Assembly: GCA_034231615.1 (NCBI GenBank)
Contig: CM067298.1
Location: 31,874,127-31,938,126, forward strand
Reading direction: 5' to 3'
Length of the DNA stretch: 64,000 nucleotides
From: Meghimatium bilineatum
Taxonomy: Eukaryota; Mollusca; Gastropoda; Stylommatophora; Philomycidae
Shown here: in pieces, positions 9,561 through 20,475 of the stretch
How positions within the stretch are numbered: the first letter of the stretch is position 1
Layout of the letters: each line of letters begins with the position of its first letter
The notes under the pieces: model-generated
Seen by the model: only the letters and a program-made list of their open reading frames with translations
Told to the model about the DNA's origin: nothing
Database searches by the model: none
Position numbers and translations under genes: made by a program

Positions 9561-11539
9561 TAATCAAAATTGTTTATTGTGAACCATGATATTCTATTTT
9601 TTTTAAAAATCATGAACAACGAGTGAGCACAAAATCTGGGACTGTCGCGAACGAGTGACTTAATACTTCCCATATTAAATGTTAAACCCTGCAGTATCCT
9701 GAAGTTGTATATGCAGCACTGAATAGTAAACAGTTCGTGTACCTATGTGTAAATATTCGTGACGTGAATCCAATGTGAAAGCGTCTTCCTAGCAATCATG
9801 TATTGATACATTAGATTGATTTGCAGAGTTCATCAACAGAATAGTAGAGCCTGATAGTGAGCCATGTAAAACGATTAGAAAGATGGCTTCCCACCTTGTT
9901 CATTACGATAAAACCGTTGGAAGGATATTGGTCTTTGGGTTCATGTTTGGAAGATGTGACCAAGTTTTAGAGGAATAAACCATAGACTCATAAAAAGTGA
10001 AACTGTGTTAACGCGACATTGATAAATATAGCTTGGAGGGGAAACAGATTATTTTAGTTTTTGTTTTGGGGGAGGGGGGGGAGGATTAGGATTGGTGATA
10101 GAATACTAGAATTTGTGAGTAGGATGTTTGGTTGTTGGGGGGGGGGGAATGATGTCACGGGTGACGTTAGGGATAGTGTTAGCTAGTGAAATAGACATCT
10201 GCGATTACATTACCCATTTTAGCATCGGCTTATCTGTTATTTCTGCATGTCAAGTGACATTTCTGTGCGCCACAGAATATGGGCAAATTATTCCACAGAT
10301 TTACATGGCTCTGCGCATAACATTACACAAGTTGGACTATTATGACGTGAAATGGTCACATCTGTCGGTCATGTAACCGATTTTCCTTAGAGATAATCCA
10401 CCACGAAGTAAAGAACTAACTTTATTAATTTTCTTTGTTATTAGCGATTTCCTCCTTCCTCTACTATTATAGTCGTATCAACGGCCCTGCTGCTACTTAT
10501 ATTAAATGCACGTATTCTTCTTTTGGGTTTGAAATGGTATTAAAATGACTACGGTGATCTGGAATTTTACAGAAGAAATCGAATAATTTCAGTAAAGTTA
10601 CAATAAGTGCAAGTATTTTAGTTTTAAAGACATTTTAATATGTATCTTAGTTTCCTATTCCAATTTCTGATCCCAACTTTGTTAGAAATATGTCGTGTAA
10701 GTTTGTATTTTTCAATTTTCCCGTGAAATATTGTTTACGACTGTAAGCATTCGTAAAACATTTTAATAACATATATATCATATATCAATTTTCATCGAAG
10801 TCAGCTCAGTAGTTATTCAGATATAATTGTTCTTTCGTTTTGCTCCTATTTCTAAACGCTCTATAAACATTCCCTCAATATGGAGTATTCCCGACATTAG
10901 CCGTTTCAATATGGAATATTGTCTTATCCTCACTATTGGTACTTTATAACCCTCAGTCATCAACGTAATTCATAAAGTATATTGATATCTTAATATATAT
11001 CTTCTATCTCTCCTTATTGTATCCTCTTATACCTTTCTCTCTCTCTTTTTCTTCCCTTCCCTTTCGGTAATTCGGTCCATGTTTTCTGGTTTTTAGAATC
11101 GTTGATTCTAGCTGGATGTCGCATGTCACGAGTTTCCGTAGTTACTTCCCGGTCTCACATTCGACTCACTTTCCGTTAGCTACCACTCCCCCGATAGTCT
11201 GTAACCGATGTAGGTAAGATAATTTTAATAATTTTACTATCCGTATTTTTAAACTTTGTTTTCTATTTTGTATTTTTCCTATGAACTGCACGGTCTTTAC
11301 ATGCAACCACTCACACTCCCGTCGTTCTCGCGCATCGTCATATTTTCGTTGCATTATTGACTTGTCATCTCCCACATGGCTGACATGCTGTAGTCTCCGC
11401 TTGATTTGGGGATTCATATTCTGTGTGTTTTCCCCTATCTTGATGAAGACCTTTTTGCCGAAACGACGATTATTTGTATTGTTCTACGAAAAACTGCTGT
11501 TAACAATTTTTATATTTGTTTTCTATATTTTATCAATAT
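9561..11539. other. Unassigned; G runs and a ribozyme-like motif near 11440
   Basis: Poly-G tracts lie at about 10068-10083 and 10137-10148. At 11440-11466 the sequence TTGATGAAGACC, five T, GCCGAAACG resembles a hammerhead core (CUGAUGA...GAAA), but its stem II is weak. No gene is recognised in the rest. Confidence 0.3.
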
Positions 11540-12260
11540 GTAGTATGCCATCATCATTATCATCACGTGACATTCTTTTCAGAATGTTGTCTTTGCAATT
11601 GATATCCTAAACCCGACTCTACCCTGTGCCACTCTGCCTCCGCCAATGATATCTTCATACAGTCTTTTTGTCATATGTCTAGGTCTACCTCTTCTTCTAC
11701 TTGCGGAATTATGACCCTCTAATATACGTCTTTCCATGCCATTGTGTCTTTTTTTTAATATGTTCGAAAAATTTCAGTTTTCTATGTAAAATTGTATTCA
11801 CTAGCCATCATTCTTCTATATTCCGCATAATCAAAACATCATTATTTATGTCCAGGAAATTTTTAATATTGCCCTATAAAACTTCAGTTCAAAAAGTTCA
11901 GCCGATATTCTTTTTGCCGTTGTTATTTTTATTGTCCAAGTCTGACTGCCATAACTTGCATCTGGAAAAATGTATGATTTAAGAAGCATACATTTTGTCT
12001 CTTTATAACAGTTTTTCCATACATTTTTCATTTCTTTTCATTTCTTTATCCCTATCGCTAATCTTTTCATAATTTCCATTGTACAATCACATAAGCTGTT
12101 TATATTTGCACCCAGATAATCAAACTTATCGACGTTTTCATTTCCATGTTACCTATTTTAATTCTTGGTGTTACTTTGGTTTTATCTGTTGTCATGATCT
12201 TGGTTTTCTGTATGTTTAATTGAAGGTTATGTTCTTCGCTGTATGCAGTATGTGCATCCT
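11540..12260 (-). pseudogene. LINE RT C-terminal fragment (family E)
   Basis: Minus-strand frames give, in order, NLQLNIQKTKIMTT, VDKFDYLGANI, MEIMKRLAIG, SYGSQTWTIK, FELKFYRAILKISWT and SRRRGRPRHM. These are the usual post-palm landmarks of a LINE RT (YLG, YG-x-x-TW, RILRISW and a basic GRPR tail). It is broken by frameshifts. The fragment ends near a short (ATG)n tract at 11540-11560, likely its tail. Confidence 0.75.
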
Positions 12261-12790
12261 CCATACTCCTATATTTGTGAATGTGAAAGATTGTATATGA
12301 CTATTTAAAAATTAAAAAAACCAAATCCGTCTTCCGAATAATTGCACGCTGGTTATAATCATTGTCACTGATCGTTGCTGATAAAATGTTTACTGTGCTC
12401 TACTTTTCCTGGAGACACAAAGTATTCGAAAAGTACTCAATCGCCAGTAGAGCCAGCTAAAATAATTTACACTGTGTGGGGTCTCTGCGTGTGACTGACT
12501 ATATGGCTAAGGTCCTGTCAAAAACAGACATACACAATCATTGAAAGAGCACAGATGCTCACTCAGCATATGTTAATTACTGCATTTTTAACAAAACGGA
12601 ATAATTGCATAACAATAAGTTAAGTAAAACAAAAGAGGGAGTACACAACGGGAGGTAATTATATAACAATGGAATGAGAAATAATGAGAAAGCGTTATAC
12701 AGCAAAACAGAACACACGGAGCGGTACACTGATGCCGCAATAGAAACATACTAAGTGCAGCTTTTCTAAAAATACTTAATCACTCTATAT
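12261..12790. other. Unassigned region
   Basis: I see no coding or repeat signal I can name. The next feature begins at CAGTGGTG (12791). Confidence 0.3.
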
Positions 12791-12845
12791 CAGTGGTGTT
12801 AAAACTCTTGCCTGCTGACGTCGTATTAATTTTATAAACCATGTC
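12791..12845 (+). mobile_element. Possible hAT-type left terminus
   Basis: CAGTGGTGTTAAAACTCTTG resembles the left end of the hAT-like element at 40684 (CAGGAGTTCTAAAACCTTTG). It is preceded by CTCTATAT, a plausible 8-bp hAT target. No matching right end is seen downstream. Confidence 0.35.
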
Positions 12846-12957
12846 CCTTTCACCCTTTATCTATGGGCTTTAGTGGTGGTCACGGCTGTTGTAGAGGGAG
12901 CTGACATTACATAATGTGTTGATTATTGCCGTGTTACTATTGGTCATTATTTACTTT

Positions 12958-13110
12958 ATGTCACTTATCAACTCCGACCAACGCGTCACTTGTCAACACC
13001 AACCAATGTGTCACTTATCAACGTCGACCAACGTGTCACTTGTCAACGCGGACCAACGTATCATGTGTCACTTCCGACCAATGTGTCTCTTGTCAACTCC
13101 GACCAACGAA
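12958..13110 (+). repeat. 25-bp minisatellite, about 6 copies
   Basis: The unit is about GTCACTTATCAACTCCGACC plus AACGC, and one unit is rearranged near 13060. The flanks (TTTACTTTAT before; AACGAAATG, TAAATAATC after) resemble 14180-14255, where only one unit is present. Confidence 0.9.
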
Positions 13111-13303
13111 ATGTACGTAAATAATCAAATCAACATAAAAAAGGTTTAATTTAATTTTGTTTCTTAGTCTTTTATTGCCGAGGATCACGACTGGAGACAT
13201 TTTCAGCAGCACAGCTAAAAAATGTATATAATCAAGTACAGTGTTTATGAATCTAAGCAATTATTCTATTTAAAATCACCCTTTCCGTCACTTTTGAAAT
13301 ACT

Positions 13304-13399
13304 TTTACGTATCTGTGTATTTAGAGAACCGTTGATGTAATCACAAATGTGTTTACGTATCTGTGTATTTAGAGAACCGTTGATGTAATAACAAATGTG
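13304..13399 (+). repeat. 48-bp tandem duplication
   Basis: TTTACGTATCTGTGTATTTA through AATGTG occurs twice head to tail, at 13304 and 13352. There is one clear mismatch (ATCACA versus ATAACA), so the duplication is recent. Confidence 0.95.
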
Positions 13400-13945
13400 C
13401 TTGTCAAGAGCGTGACCGTTATTGATATAAGACCTGTCAGTTAATATAGATTACTCTTCTAAAATGACTCATTTAGCTTTTCCCGTGGTTTTCACTGGTT
13501 GCTGACACAAAGTATAAAACACAGTACCCACAAAAATGCCTAAAAAAGACACCCATGACTCCCTCCCCACACAAACGTAGACAAAAAATAGGAAAAGTGT
13601 TGAAATCCGTTTGAGATGTAAATTTTAAGGACTTTACTCGACCTACAAAAGTACAGTAAGTCTGATTTCTGTTTGCAAGTCATTACATACACATTTGCTG
13701 TAAAAGCAAGTGACATTTCAAGCATGCATACATTTGCATAGAGCATTCAATTAGAAATGAATCTGTCTGGGTCTACTCGCTCTTTAATCCTTTAACTTGG
13801 ATAAGTAATGAGGGCAGATAAATGTGGACACGGCACATCGACAGTCGCTATTGAATGTGAGTGATTTGGGATTACTCTCTAGTTAATATATTTAGGATAA
13901 CGTCTGTTGATTGCTGTTTCTCATTTACACCGTTTAGTGAATTTG
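13400..13945. other. Unassigned region
   Basis: The motif TTTTCCCGTGGTTTTCACTG near 13477 recurs loosely at 3990 and 19425. Nothing else is recognised. Confidence 0.3.
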
Positions 13946-14098
13946 ATTTTTTTATCATCATCACCGTATCAACATCATTAACATCAACACCACCACAACC
14001 GCCATAACTACCATTATCACCCGAATAACCACCATCGACACAACCACCTTAACCATAATCACCATCATCATCACCATAGCCTCCACTAATACCTGACC
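13946..14098 (+). repeat. Imperfect ATC/ACC trinucleotide tract
   Basis: The stretch is made of ATC, ACC, AAC and CAT triplets (ATCATCATCACC, ACCACCACAACC, ACCATCATCATCACC) with interruptions. Confidence 0.85.
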
Positions 14099-14159
14099 AA
14101 TCGCCAAATAGAACCTACAAGCAGAATCAAAACAACCTTCACACGCGACGATTTTGATT

Positions 14160-14256
14160 ATTGTTGTGTTTTATGTTGATCACTATATACTTTGTGTCAC
14201 ATACCAACGTTCACCAACGAAGTGCTAAAAGATAATCGTAAACATGCCTTAAAAAT
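14160..14256 (+). repeat. Single-unit relative of the 12958 minisatellite
   Basis: TTTGTGTCACATACCAACGTTCACCAACGAAGTG aligns with the flank-unit-flank structure at 12940-13135 but has no expansion. Inferred to be an unexpanded paralogue; the similarity was judged by eye. Confidence 0.4.
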
Positions 14257-14312
14257 TTTTGTTTTGTTTTGTTTTGTTGGTAGTTCGTTCCAGGCGGGTA
14301 GTCACGATCAAC

Positions 14313-14315
<3 letters not shown>

Positions 14316-14373
<58 letters not shown>
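14316..14373 (+). repeat. (TTA)n microsatellite
   Basis: Pure TTA run of about 19 units. No LINE remnant is visible directly upstream, unlike the run at 5128. Confidence 0.95.
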
Positions 14374-14374
<1 letters not shown>

Positions 14375-14591
14375 TACGTGTAGCAGGTATTAGTTACATT
14401 TGTCAGTCTCGTAAAGAAATCTCATCGCAATGTCTTGTTGTTCTCATTTTGTCCCAAATATCTTGTCCCGTGTTTCAAATCTGCTCTCAGAATATATTTC
14501 TATTTCTGAAGCAGAGATCGATAAAATTCGATTTCCGAGACAGATTCGGAAGGCCATGTCATTTTTAATTGCATTCCAGACTTATTTAAAT

Positions 14592-14742
14592 CTTCTTCTT
14601 TAGCGTTCATTCTCAAACTCCCGCTGGATCTCTCTTGTAGCAGGACTACTAGATCTCCAGCAGGATGTAGTCCAGAGAATGGAATGCGTTGTATCGCAGT
14701 TTTATTTGAGCCAATGGCCAAACACATCTGTCTTAAGCGGAA
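14592..14742 (-). mobile_element. SINE-like repeat S1, copy 1
   Basis: In element orientation it runs from GACAGATGTG, CCATTGGCTCAAATAAAA, through GGACTACATCCTGCTGGAGA and GATCCAGCGGGAGTTTGAGA, to AATGAACGCTAAAGAAGAAG. It is about 150 bp with a (GAA)n tail. The middle forms a hairpin because CCTGCTGGA and TCCAGC(A/G)GG are inverted. Similar copies lie at 16393, 21377 and 23517, with partial ones at 44830 and 57425. No clear tRNA A or B box is visible, so it could also be a LINE 3' end. Confidence 0.8.
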
Positions 14743-16392
14743 CTTATTTAAATAAATATTATATATACCGATCCGTATATGAACAAAATATGAACCAGAA
14801 GCTATCTCAGACAAGAGGTAAACCACAAAGGTAACGAAAAGTAAAACTCTGACTTTCCAAACACATCTCATCACATTTGTTTATCATGCTGGTTAAACAT
14901 GCGATCAGAATTAACTGAAACTTGGAGAGACATTATCTGTCAGTTCCCCTGATTGTGATAAGGCAACAAAAGCTATGATCTCCGTAGGCAAGTTTTGTCT
15001 TCAGGATGAGAAAGACAATTTCCCAAATGTGTTTTAACCTTTTATTAGCACCTGGAAAATTTTTTAAATAATTTTCCACCTTCACTTGACAAAAAGACTG
15101 TAAAGCGTAGTCTTTTGCCGAAATCGTATATCACGTGACTGGTAGGAATGACTCGCGATCGTCCAAACTTACTTATGCACGTGTCACGCCGTCAAAAACA
15201 GTTGTCCACTTCAGCTATAGGACATTTAAAGTGGACTGATGTTCTAAGTCTGTATGTGATAGTATCTGGTTGCGGAACCCTTCACAGGCAGGGGGTTTCA
15301 CAGTAAGAAGTGAGAACCCTTCACAGATAGCAAGAGATGACTGGGGAAATGCAACACATTGAATGTTTTGCTCTTGTGTAAATGTTGGTACAAATACTTT
15401 AAATTGCAGACGAGTTGTTCGCGCAGATGTCAGACAGAAAGTCTGAGACAAGCTAGTACGTTTTAGAAAAAAGGCAATATTATTTATCACAAGTCTGCAT
15501 CTTACGCACTCGGTCACGGGAGGCAGACGACGCCACGATACCATACCCCAGGAAGGACAATGGGATGTTTGGACTAGGTTAAGGCGAGTGTCTACAAACT
15601 CACACAGTCCGTCTCAACTCGTGGATACTCGCAACAACCAGACAATGGAATTGGCAAGAGTATTAAGTTGCGTAACGCCAAGGGCATAGCCTCCGACCAG
15701 AGAGGAACATCTAACGTTACGCATGGTCTAATAAATGCGTACAGGAGTTTGACAGGTGATGACGAAGAGGGCGGAGTTGAGAACCTCACCGGAGGACACA
15801 AAAAGAGGGGTGAAGCAGTGCTAGAAGACAGAATCCCCGCGGACAGTCCCCGCACAGAGTCCCCGGGACAGTCCAGAGAGTTAGTACTTGTCTCCCCGGA
15901 GAGACAAGTCCCTTGTTGAGTTTAACAACTCCGACTTGAAATAGAAAGAAAGTTAGTCGACCAAAAAGTGAGATTAGTAGTAGAATAAGGAGATGGTCTA
16001 TAATCTCATTAAGCTTATATTATAACGTGTGCCTAATTCCTGGATGTGCTAGAGTAGTTTGTGAAATCTTGGCATTTTGTATTGGTGATGTATTATACGT
16101 CACGTAGATATTAAATACTCCGGAATTTAATATTGAATTGTACCATTGGCTTGATGTTTATATTAAACGACATTTTATTTCTGTAACAAGAAGTGCTTCT
16201 GTATTTATTGATGACAGAAGAGATCTACATGGTTAGACTTGGTCACATCACTAGAGATGCCAGAGGTTCTTGGTTTGGATCTCTCATTGTGCACTTAGTG
16301 ACTCCGGATGACTCCGTTATCACACAGATTTAGATTAGTTTAGCAGAAAGCTTTATTACATTACTGTTACATGTAGTCCTGGATATTAATGT
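14743..16392. other. Unassigned; GC-richer block with hairpin at 15560-15960
   Basis: No gene is recognised. 15060-15140 holds AAGACT...AGTCTTTTGCCGAAATC, of a type seen near some retroelement ends. 15560-15960 is more GC-rich, with a plus frame of 83 codons (15668-15919) lacking known motifs. Within it, about 15886-15912 forms a perfect 9-bp stem, ACTTGTCTC/GAGACAAGT, with a 6-nt loop. It could belong to an unidentified mobile element or be an exon; I cannot tell. Confidence 0.35.
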
Positions 16393-16551
16393 ATCTTCTT
16401 CTTCTTCTTCAGCGTTCATTCTCAAACTCCTGCTGGATCTCTCCTGTAGCAGTACTACTAGATCTCCAGCAGGATGCAGTCCAGAGAATGGAAATGCGTT
16501 GTGTCGCCGTTTTATTTGCGCCAATGGCCCGACACATCCGTCTTCGGCGGA
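16393..16551 (-). mobile_element. SINE-like repeat S1, copy 2
   Basis: This is a well-preserved copy. In element orientation it runs from GCCGAAGACGGATGTGTCGG, through GGCGCAAATAAAACGGCGAC and GGATCTC/GAGATC arms, to GAGTTTGAGAATGAACGCTG followed by (GAA)n. Its 5' boundary at TCCGCCGAAGACGG is shared with the other good copies. Confidence 0.85.
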
Positions 16552-16899
16552 TAATGTATCTAATAACTCAGTTTACAATGTTTAGTTTGAACTCCAAAGC
16601 AGGTGGTGGTCAATTCCCCATTTTCTGTAGTTGTTGAATGCATATATTTCTTATAAAACGTATTTCTATCTGTGTATTTTTGTTCTGTCGGCTGCAGTCT
16701 TCATAAATTGCGAGCAATATGGCTCATGTATCTTTTGTGCGTTGGGGGGGGGAAGAGGATCTCCAGAGCTGTATTTCGTATTTAGAAGATTCCAACTGTC
16801 AGTGTTGTGCATGCTTTGAGAAGCCTTCAACTAAGAGATGGCAAATATGTAATTACAAAAATGAAGTGTTGTGGGGCAGGATGACAAGAGGAAAACTTC
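16552..16899. other. Unassigned region
   Basis: Contains a poly-G tract (16743-16752). No gene or repeat is recognised. Confidence 0.3.
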
Positions 16900-17210
16900 A
16901 ATACGAGGGCTGTTAAATAAGTTCCCTGACATAATTTTTCTCCAGAAAACCGTTATACTTACATACACGTTGGTTTTATCTCATTTAAAAGAATCCCCTT
17001 GTTATAGTATACTCTTATTATAGCACTCGTGCCACTTAAGGAAGCACACCTGGTAAGAAACGTATTGGAATGACCATCAGCCTTATCGTCGTGTTGTCTT
17101 GACTCTCTGCAATGTCATCTATTCGGCGGGCTTTAATCGTTCTCTTAAGTTGCAGTTAACAAGAAAAATCAAACGGAGCAACAAGATTAAGTGAGTATAT
17201 AGGTTATAGT
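16900..17210 (-). mobile_element. Mariner-type transposon remnant with one terminal repeat
   Basis: The plus strand opens at ATACGAGGGCTGTTAAATAA, a mariner-like terminal inverted repeat. Reading inward on the minus strand gives YSLNLVAPFDF, a stop, then LQLKRTIKARRIDDI and later CAFLKWHECYNK. This matches the C-terminus of mariner transposases (YSPDLAP-x-DF...FPKLK...W...C). The third catalytic Asp of the DD34D triad reads as Asn here. Only the last part of the gene remains, because the S2 repeat begins at 17215 and no mariner sequence is recognised beyond it. Confidence 0.75.
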
Positions 17211-17214
17211 AAAG

Positions 17215-17462
17215 TAACCCATCGCATTTATTAATTCCGTAGGGGTGTGAGATGTTAGCGATCTCACATTTCTGAGGCTCTGCAAATGAGGGCGGTAGCC
17301 ATCTCCTCTCCCTCGCAGTCTTTACTTCCCGGATTAATCCGATACCCATTTAAGGCTGGGTCGACACGGGAGTCGTTGCGATATAAAAAACATTTCAACT
17401 GGGGAATGAACCCAGAACCACTCATATGCGAAGCCAGTACGCTAACCACTGCGCTACGCGGA
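17215..17462 (-). mobile_element. tRNA-derived SINE S2, copy 1
   Basis: On the minus strand the head reads GCGTAGCGCAGTGGTTAGCG (A-box TAGCGCAGTGG) and later GGTTCTGGGTTCATTCCC (B-box GGGTTCATTCC), with tRNA-like spacing. A central block follows: AAATGGGTATCGGATTAATC, then GGGAAGTAAAGACTGCGAGG and GAGATGGCTACCGCCCTC. Related blocks lie at 24915-25205 and 53225-53420. Mollusc SINEs are known to share conserved central domains between different tRNA heads; I infer that here. It sits at the inner border of the mariner remnant. Confidence 0.75.
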
Positions 17463-18165
17463 TCCCTAATATATTGTTATCTAATTGTTACCTGATATAT
17501 AGCAATCAAATGTTGTGTTATGTCAAGATATATGCTCGTGGTGATATACCTGTGTTCAGGTGCATCGTTATGATGTACAATCCAATGTCTGTGGATCACA
17601 GGTCATGGCGATGTCTGCCAGAGCGTCGCGGAAATGTTGAGGATCTGTTTCGTAGAGTTGTTATTGACAGTCTATTCCATATAGACATAATCACGTTGAA
17701 ACAGTCCATCAATGTCGAAGAATGCGTACAACTTGGTCTTGATATTGGACGGCCTGTCGCGCTTGATGGGGGTCATTTTCGGCGTTTATTTTAAACTGAA
17801 AATTCTACGTCAATTTTGTAGGCCTACTTAGACAGGAATTGGAGTTGTCTGCAGCATTAAAAAAATTTCGGATTTTTTTTTTAAAAGTCGAAAACAGAAA
17901 TAATTGCATACAGATTGTTGAAGGTTAACGTTCATATTTGAAATGCGACTTGACAAACTAGGTCACCTTCATTTATATGATTCCATATAGAGCATACGTA
18001 CAGTTACATACTTCTGGTTTCGTACAAAAATCGGTACAGTCACCATATGTAGCTGGTAAATAACAAAGTCATCAAGTATTATGGTTTTCCGAAGAAAAAA
18101 ATTAATCAGGAACTCTTGACTTCGGCTATAGATACACTCAATGAAAGTGATTCAACTCTAACACT
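17463..18165. other. Unassigned; open frame 17426-17794 without known motif
   Basis: A plus-strand frame of 122 codons overlaps the SINE head. Its C-terminal part (NVEDLFRRVVIDSL, LGLDIGRPVALDGGHFRRLF) is compositionally more protein-like than its neighbours. I recognise no family, and it could be an antisense trace of an element. 17820-18165 is AT-rich with nothing seen. Confidence 0.3.
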
Positions 18166-18167
18166 TT

Positions 18168-18780
18168 GACTATATATCTATTTATCTATACGCTGATCCC
18201 TTTGTGTTTTGCGGCGTCAGGGGTAGAAGAGTTCTCTGGAGATGGTCTTCGCATGCACTGTATATATCGAGGTACTTGTTGCCTCCCTTATTTTGGTGGT
18301 TCAACGCTTTCGTGGTCTACTACTTGGTCTATGGCCGTTGTATCTGTGTAGCATTACTTGTTGGGGAACAATGACTGCTGGTAGTAGGCTGCTGTGTGAA
18401 AACCATTTATCTTCTGTCTCTTAATGTATTCTAGTATCGGTATTGCACCAATTTTTTTCTCATGTCATCGTTCTTTATTCTGTCTCTTAGCGATATTCCT
18501 AAGATTCTGCGCAAACATGCCAATTCGGTTGTCACGAGTTTACTTTTATCTTGCTCTGTCGTTGTCTACGTTTGACATTAGTAGCATAGTGTTGTCACAA
18601 TAATCGTCTTGAACAGTGTCATTTTGGTGTTTAAATCTACTTATTTGATTTTGAGGATTTGTGTCATCTGCTTGGTATGCTTTACTGTATCGGAAGTATG
18701 CTTTATTTCCAGTAAAATGGCACGAGATGACGGTTTTGTCATTTCTTAACGTCACTAACATATTTCAGTATTCTTCATCT
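18168..18780 (-). pseudogene. LINE RT C-terminal fragment (family H), copy 1
   Basis: Minus-strand frames give ELACLRRILRISLRDRIKND, then MRKKIGAIPILEYIKRQKIN, and at the end SRPRKR, KIREAT and ISRELFYP before a stop. These are LINE landmarks: RRILRIS, the I-x-Y-I-x-RQ-x-I helix and the GRPRKRW tail. The 3' portion (18168-18390) is matched by a second copy at 35905-36130. The tail is a TAGA/TATC-type tract at 18168-18195. Confidence 0.75.
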
Positions 18781-19594
18781 GGAATAAGTGGTCCCATTAA
18801 TGTATGTGTTGATTAGAGATCACAGTGTTGACATGTGAAGTTTTTCTGACATACACTGCGGCAGGATTATCATTTCGACAGTGAGAACTCAAAGTGCTGA
18901 TACAATACTGCGGCAGTATTAGCAATCCGACAGTGAGAACTCGTGCTCTAGTAAAATGGAGAGTTTTTCTAAGACGACTACCAATGGTAACATGACTATA
19001 TATATAGTATATATTTATACTAGATAAGAGAGATATCATGAATGTGTAAATGTATTTAACTGTTGGATCAGGCAAAAGATACAAGTTCCCATTCTTTAAT
19101 TTCAACATTTATTTTGCTACCTCACTCTGTCGGCTGTCTAAGAAAGTGTATGGGTTTATCCAAGATGTCTTTTCACATTTTATGAAGTTAGAATTAAACG
19201 GCCAACTGGGTAAAGCCACTAAGACTTCTAAGAGTTATTTTCTCATAAGAAAGAAATGCGTGTAGATGTGAGCAATAATCTTCACATTGCACGCCAGATC
19301 AAGAAATTGGATCACATTATACATCTTGACGTTTGATTAGTACGTGACTTGGAGAATGTCATAACTGTTTTATCAATGAAAGGATGTTAGTTTTATGTTT
19401 TATAATTTTCTCAAATCCTGCCGTGGTTTCCACCGTCTGTTGACGTATAACGCCTGCTTAACGTATGTTCTTCATGCACACAAATGTTATACGCATGTTA
19501 TGTTTATCAAAACTTTAATAGCATTCGTAAACGTTACATGATATATTCGAGCACAAATATGTTTTAGTGAAGAATGACTAGCAGTGGATAGTGG
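18781..19594. other. Unassigned; 53-bp imperfect duplication at 18854
   Basis: ACTGCGGCAGGATTATCATT...CAGTGAGAACTC at 18854 is repeated imperfectly at 18907. The rest shows nothing recognisable. Confidence 0.4.
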
Positions 19595-19892
19595 ATATGG
19601 TTAGTCGGTTATGTAGTCGATTAGTTGGTTAGTTAGTTAATTGATTAGTTGGCTAGCAAGTTAATTATTCGGTTAATTAGTTAGTTGGTTAATTAATCAG
19701 TTAGTTTGTAAGTTTGTTGGTTAGCTAGTTACTTAGTCAGTTATTTGGTTAGTTAGTTAGACTATTGGCTAGTTAGTCGGTTAGGTAGTTGGTTAGTTAG
19801 TCGGCTAATTAGTAGGTTGGTTATTTTGTTAACTGGTCGGTTATTTATTTAGTCGAATAGTTGGTTAGTTAGTCGGTTAGTTGGTAAGTTAT
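19595..19892 (+). repeat. Degenerate GTTA/GTTG tetranucleotide tract
   Basis: Variants of GGTTAGTTAGTT, TAGTCGGTTAG and TTGGTTAGTT run for about 300 bp, long enough to be old and eroded. The (CCAA)n and (CTAA)n tracts at 55895-56110 have a similar composition on the other strand. Confidence 0.85.
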
Positions 19893-19959
19893 AAGCCGTA
19901 TGTCATGCATATAGTGCGAAATGGCGGAAAGGGAGCAAAGAGTGTAAACAGTGTTACCT

Positions 19960-20185
19960 ATCAGACATGTCATTGGAGGCGAATAAGGGGTTTTGTTTGG
20001 AGCTGACTATCCCATATTATAGAGAGTCAAAGCGACCCACAAGCTATGCTGAAGTCGGATGTGACAGGTGTAGAGACGGATATATCACAGTTAAGCTGTA
20101 AACCATGGCACAACACATTCTGGTCTCCGAACAACAATTTTCTGATCTGTAGTAGTTCTGTAACCAACAAGACAAAAACAAAACA
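19960..20185 (+). repeat. R4 repeat, decayed second copy
   Basis: GCGACCCACAAGCTATGCTG, AAGTCGGATGTG and ATGGCACAACAC line up with 945-1025. It ends near GACAAAAACAAAACAGG, an AAAAC-type tail as in copy 1. Confidence 0.45.
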
Positions 20186-20400
20186 GGATATTTAGTACTA
20201 TAACGTAAGATAACATGCAGGTAAACACCTCCTTCCTTAATTGTGTTTCCAAAAAGTCACAGAAAGGTACCGAGAAACAACAAAGTAATTACATACGAAA
20301 AAGAGGATATGATTTTATTTTAGGCAATACTGCTCCCTTACCAAAGGCATATTTACGGTTCTTGTTAGCTAATTGGTTTTGTGAATTAGTTAGTTAGGTA

Positions 20401-20475
20401 TTTCCATGGTATAGTGGTTAAGCAGTTCACTTTGTGCTCAAAAGGTCTCAGGTTCGAATCCGGTTCTCAAAGTCT
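20401..20475 (+). mobile_element. tRNA-like SINE head S4
   Basis: CATGGTATAGTGGTTAAGCA has an A-box (TGGTATAGTGG). About 40 bp later CAGGTTCGAATCCGG has a consensus B-box (GGTTCGAATCC). The acceptor stem does not pair (ATTTCCA against CTCAAAG) and the anticodon arm is weak. I therefore call it a tRNA-derived SINE head or tRNA pseudogene rather than a working tRNA. The body downstream (to about 20620) is unassigned. Confidence 0.6.

Noticed and set aside
10128..10376. 82-codon frame starting in a poly-G tract
   Set aside because: The start lies in low-complexity sequence and the product has no recognisable motif.
14160..14383. Frame ending in a poly-Tyr run
   Set aside because: The tail is translation of the (TTA)n microsatellite.
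20401..20475. Functional tRNA gene
   Set aside because: A and B boxes are present, but the acceptor stem does not pair and the anticodon stem is weak.
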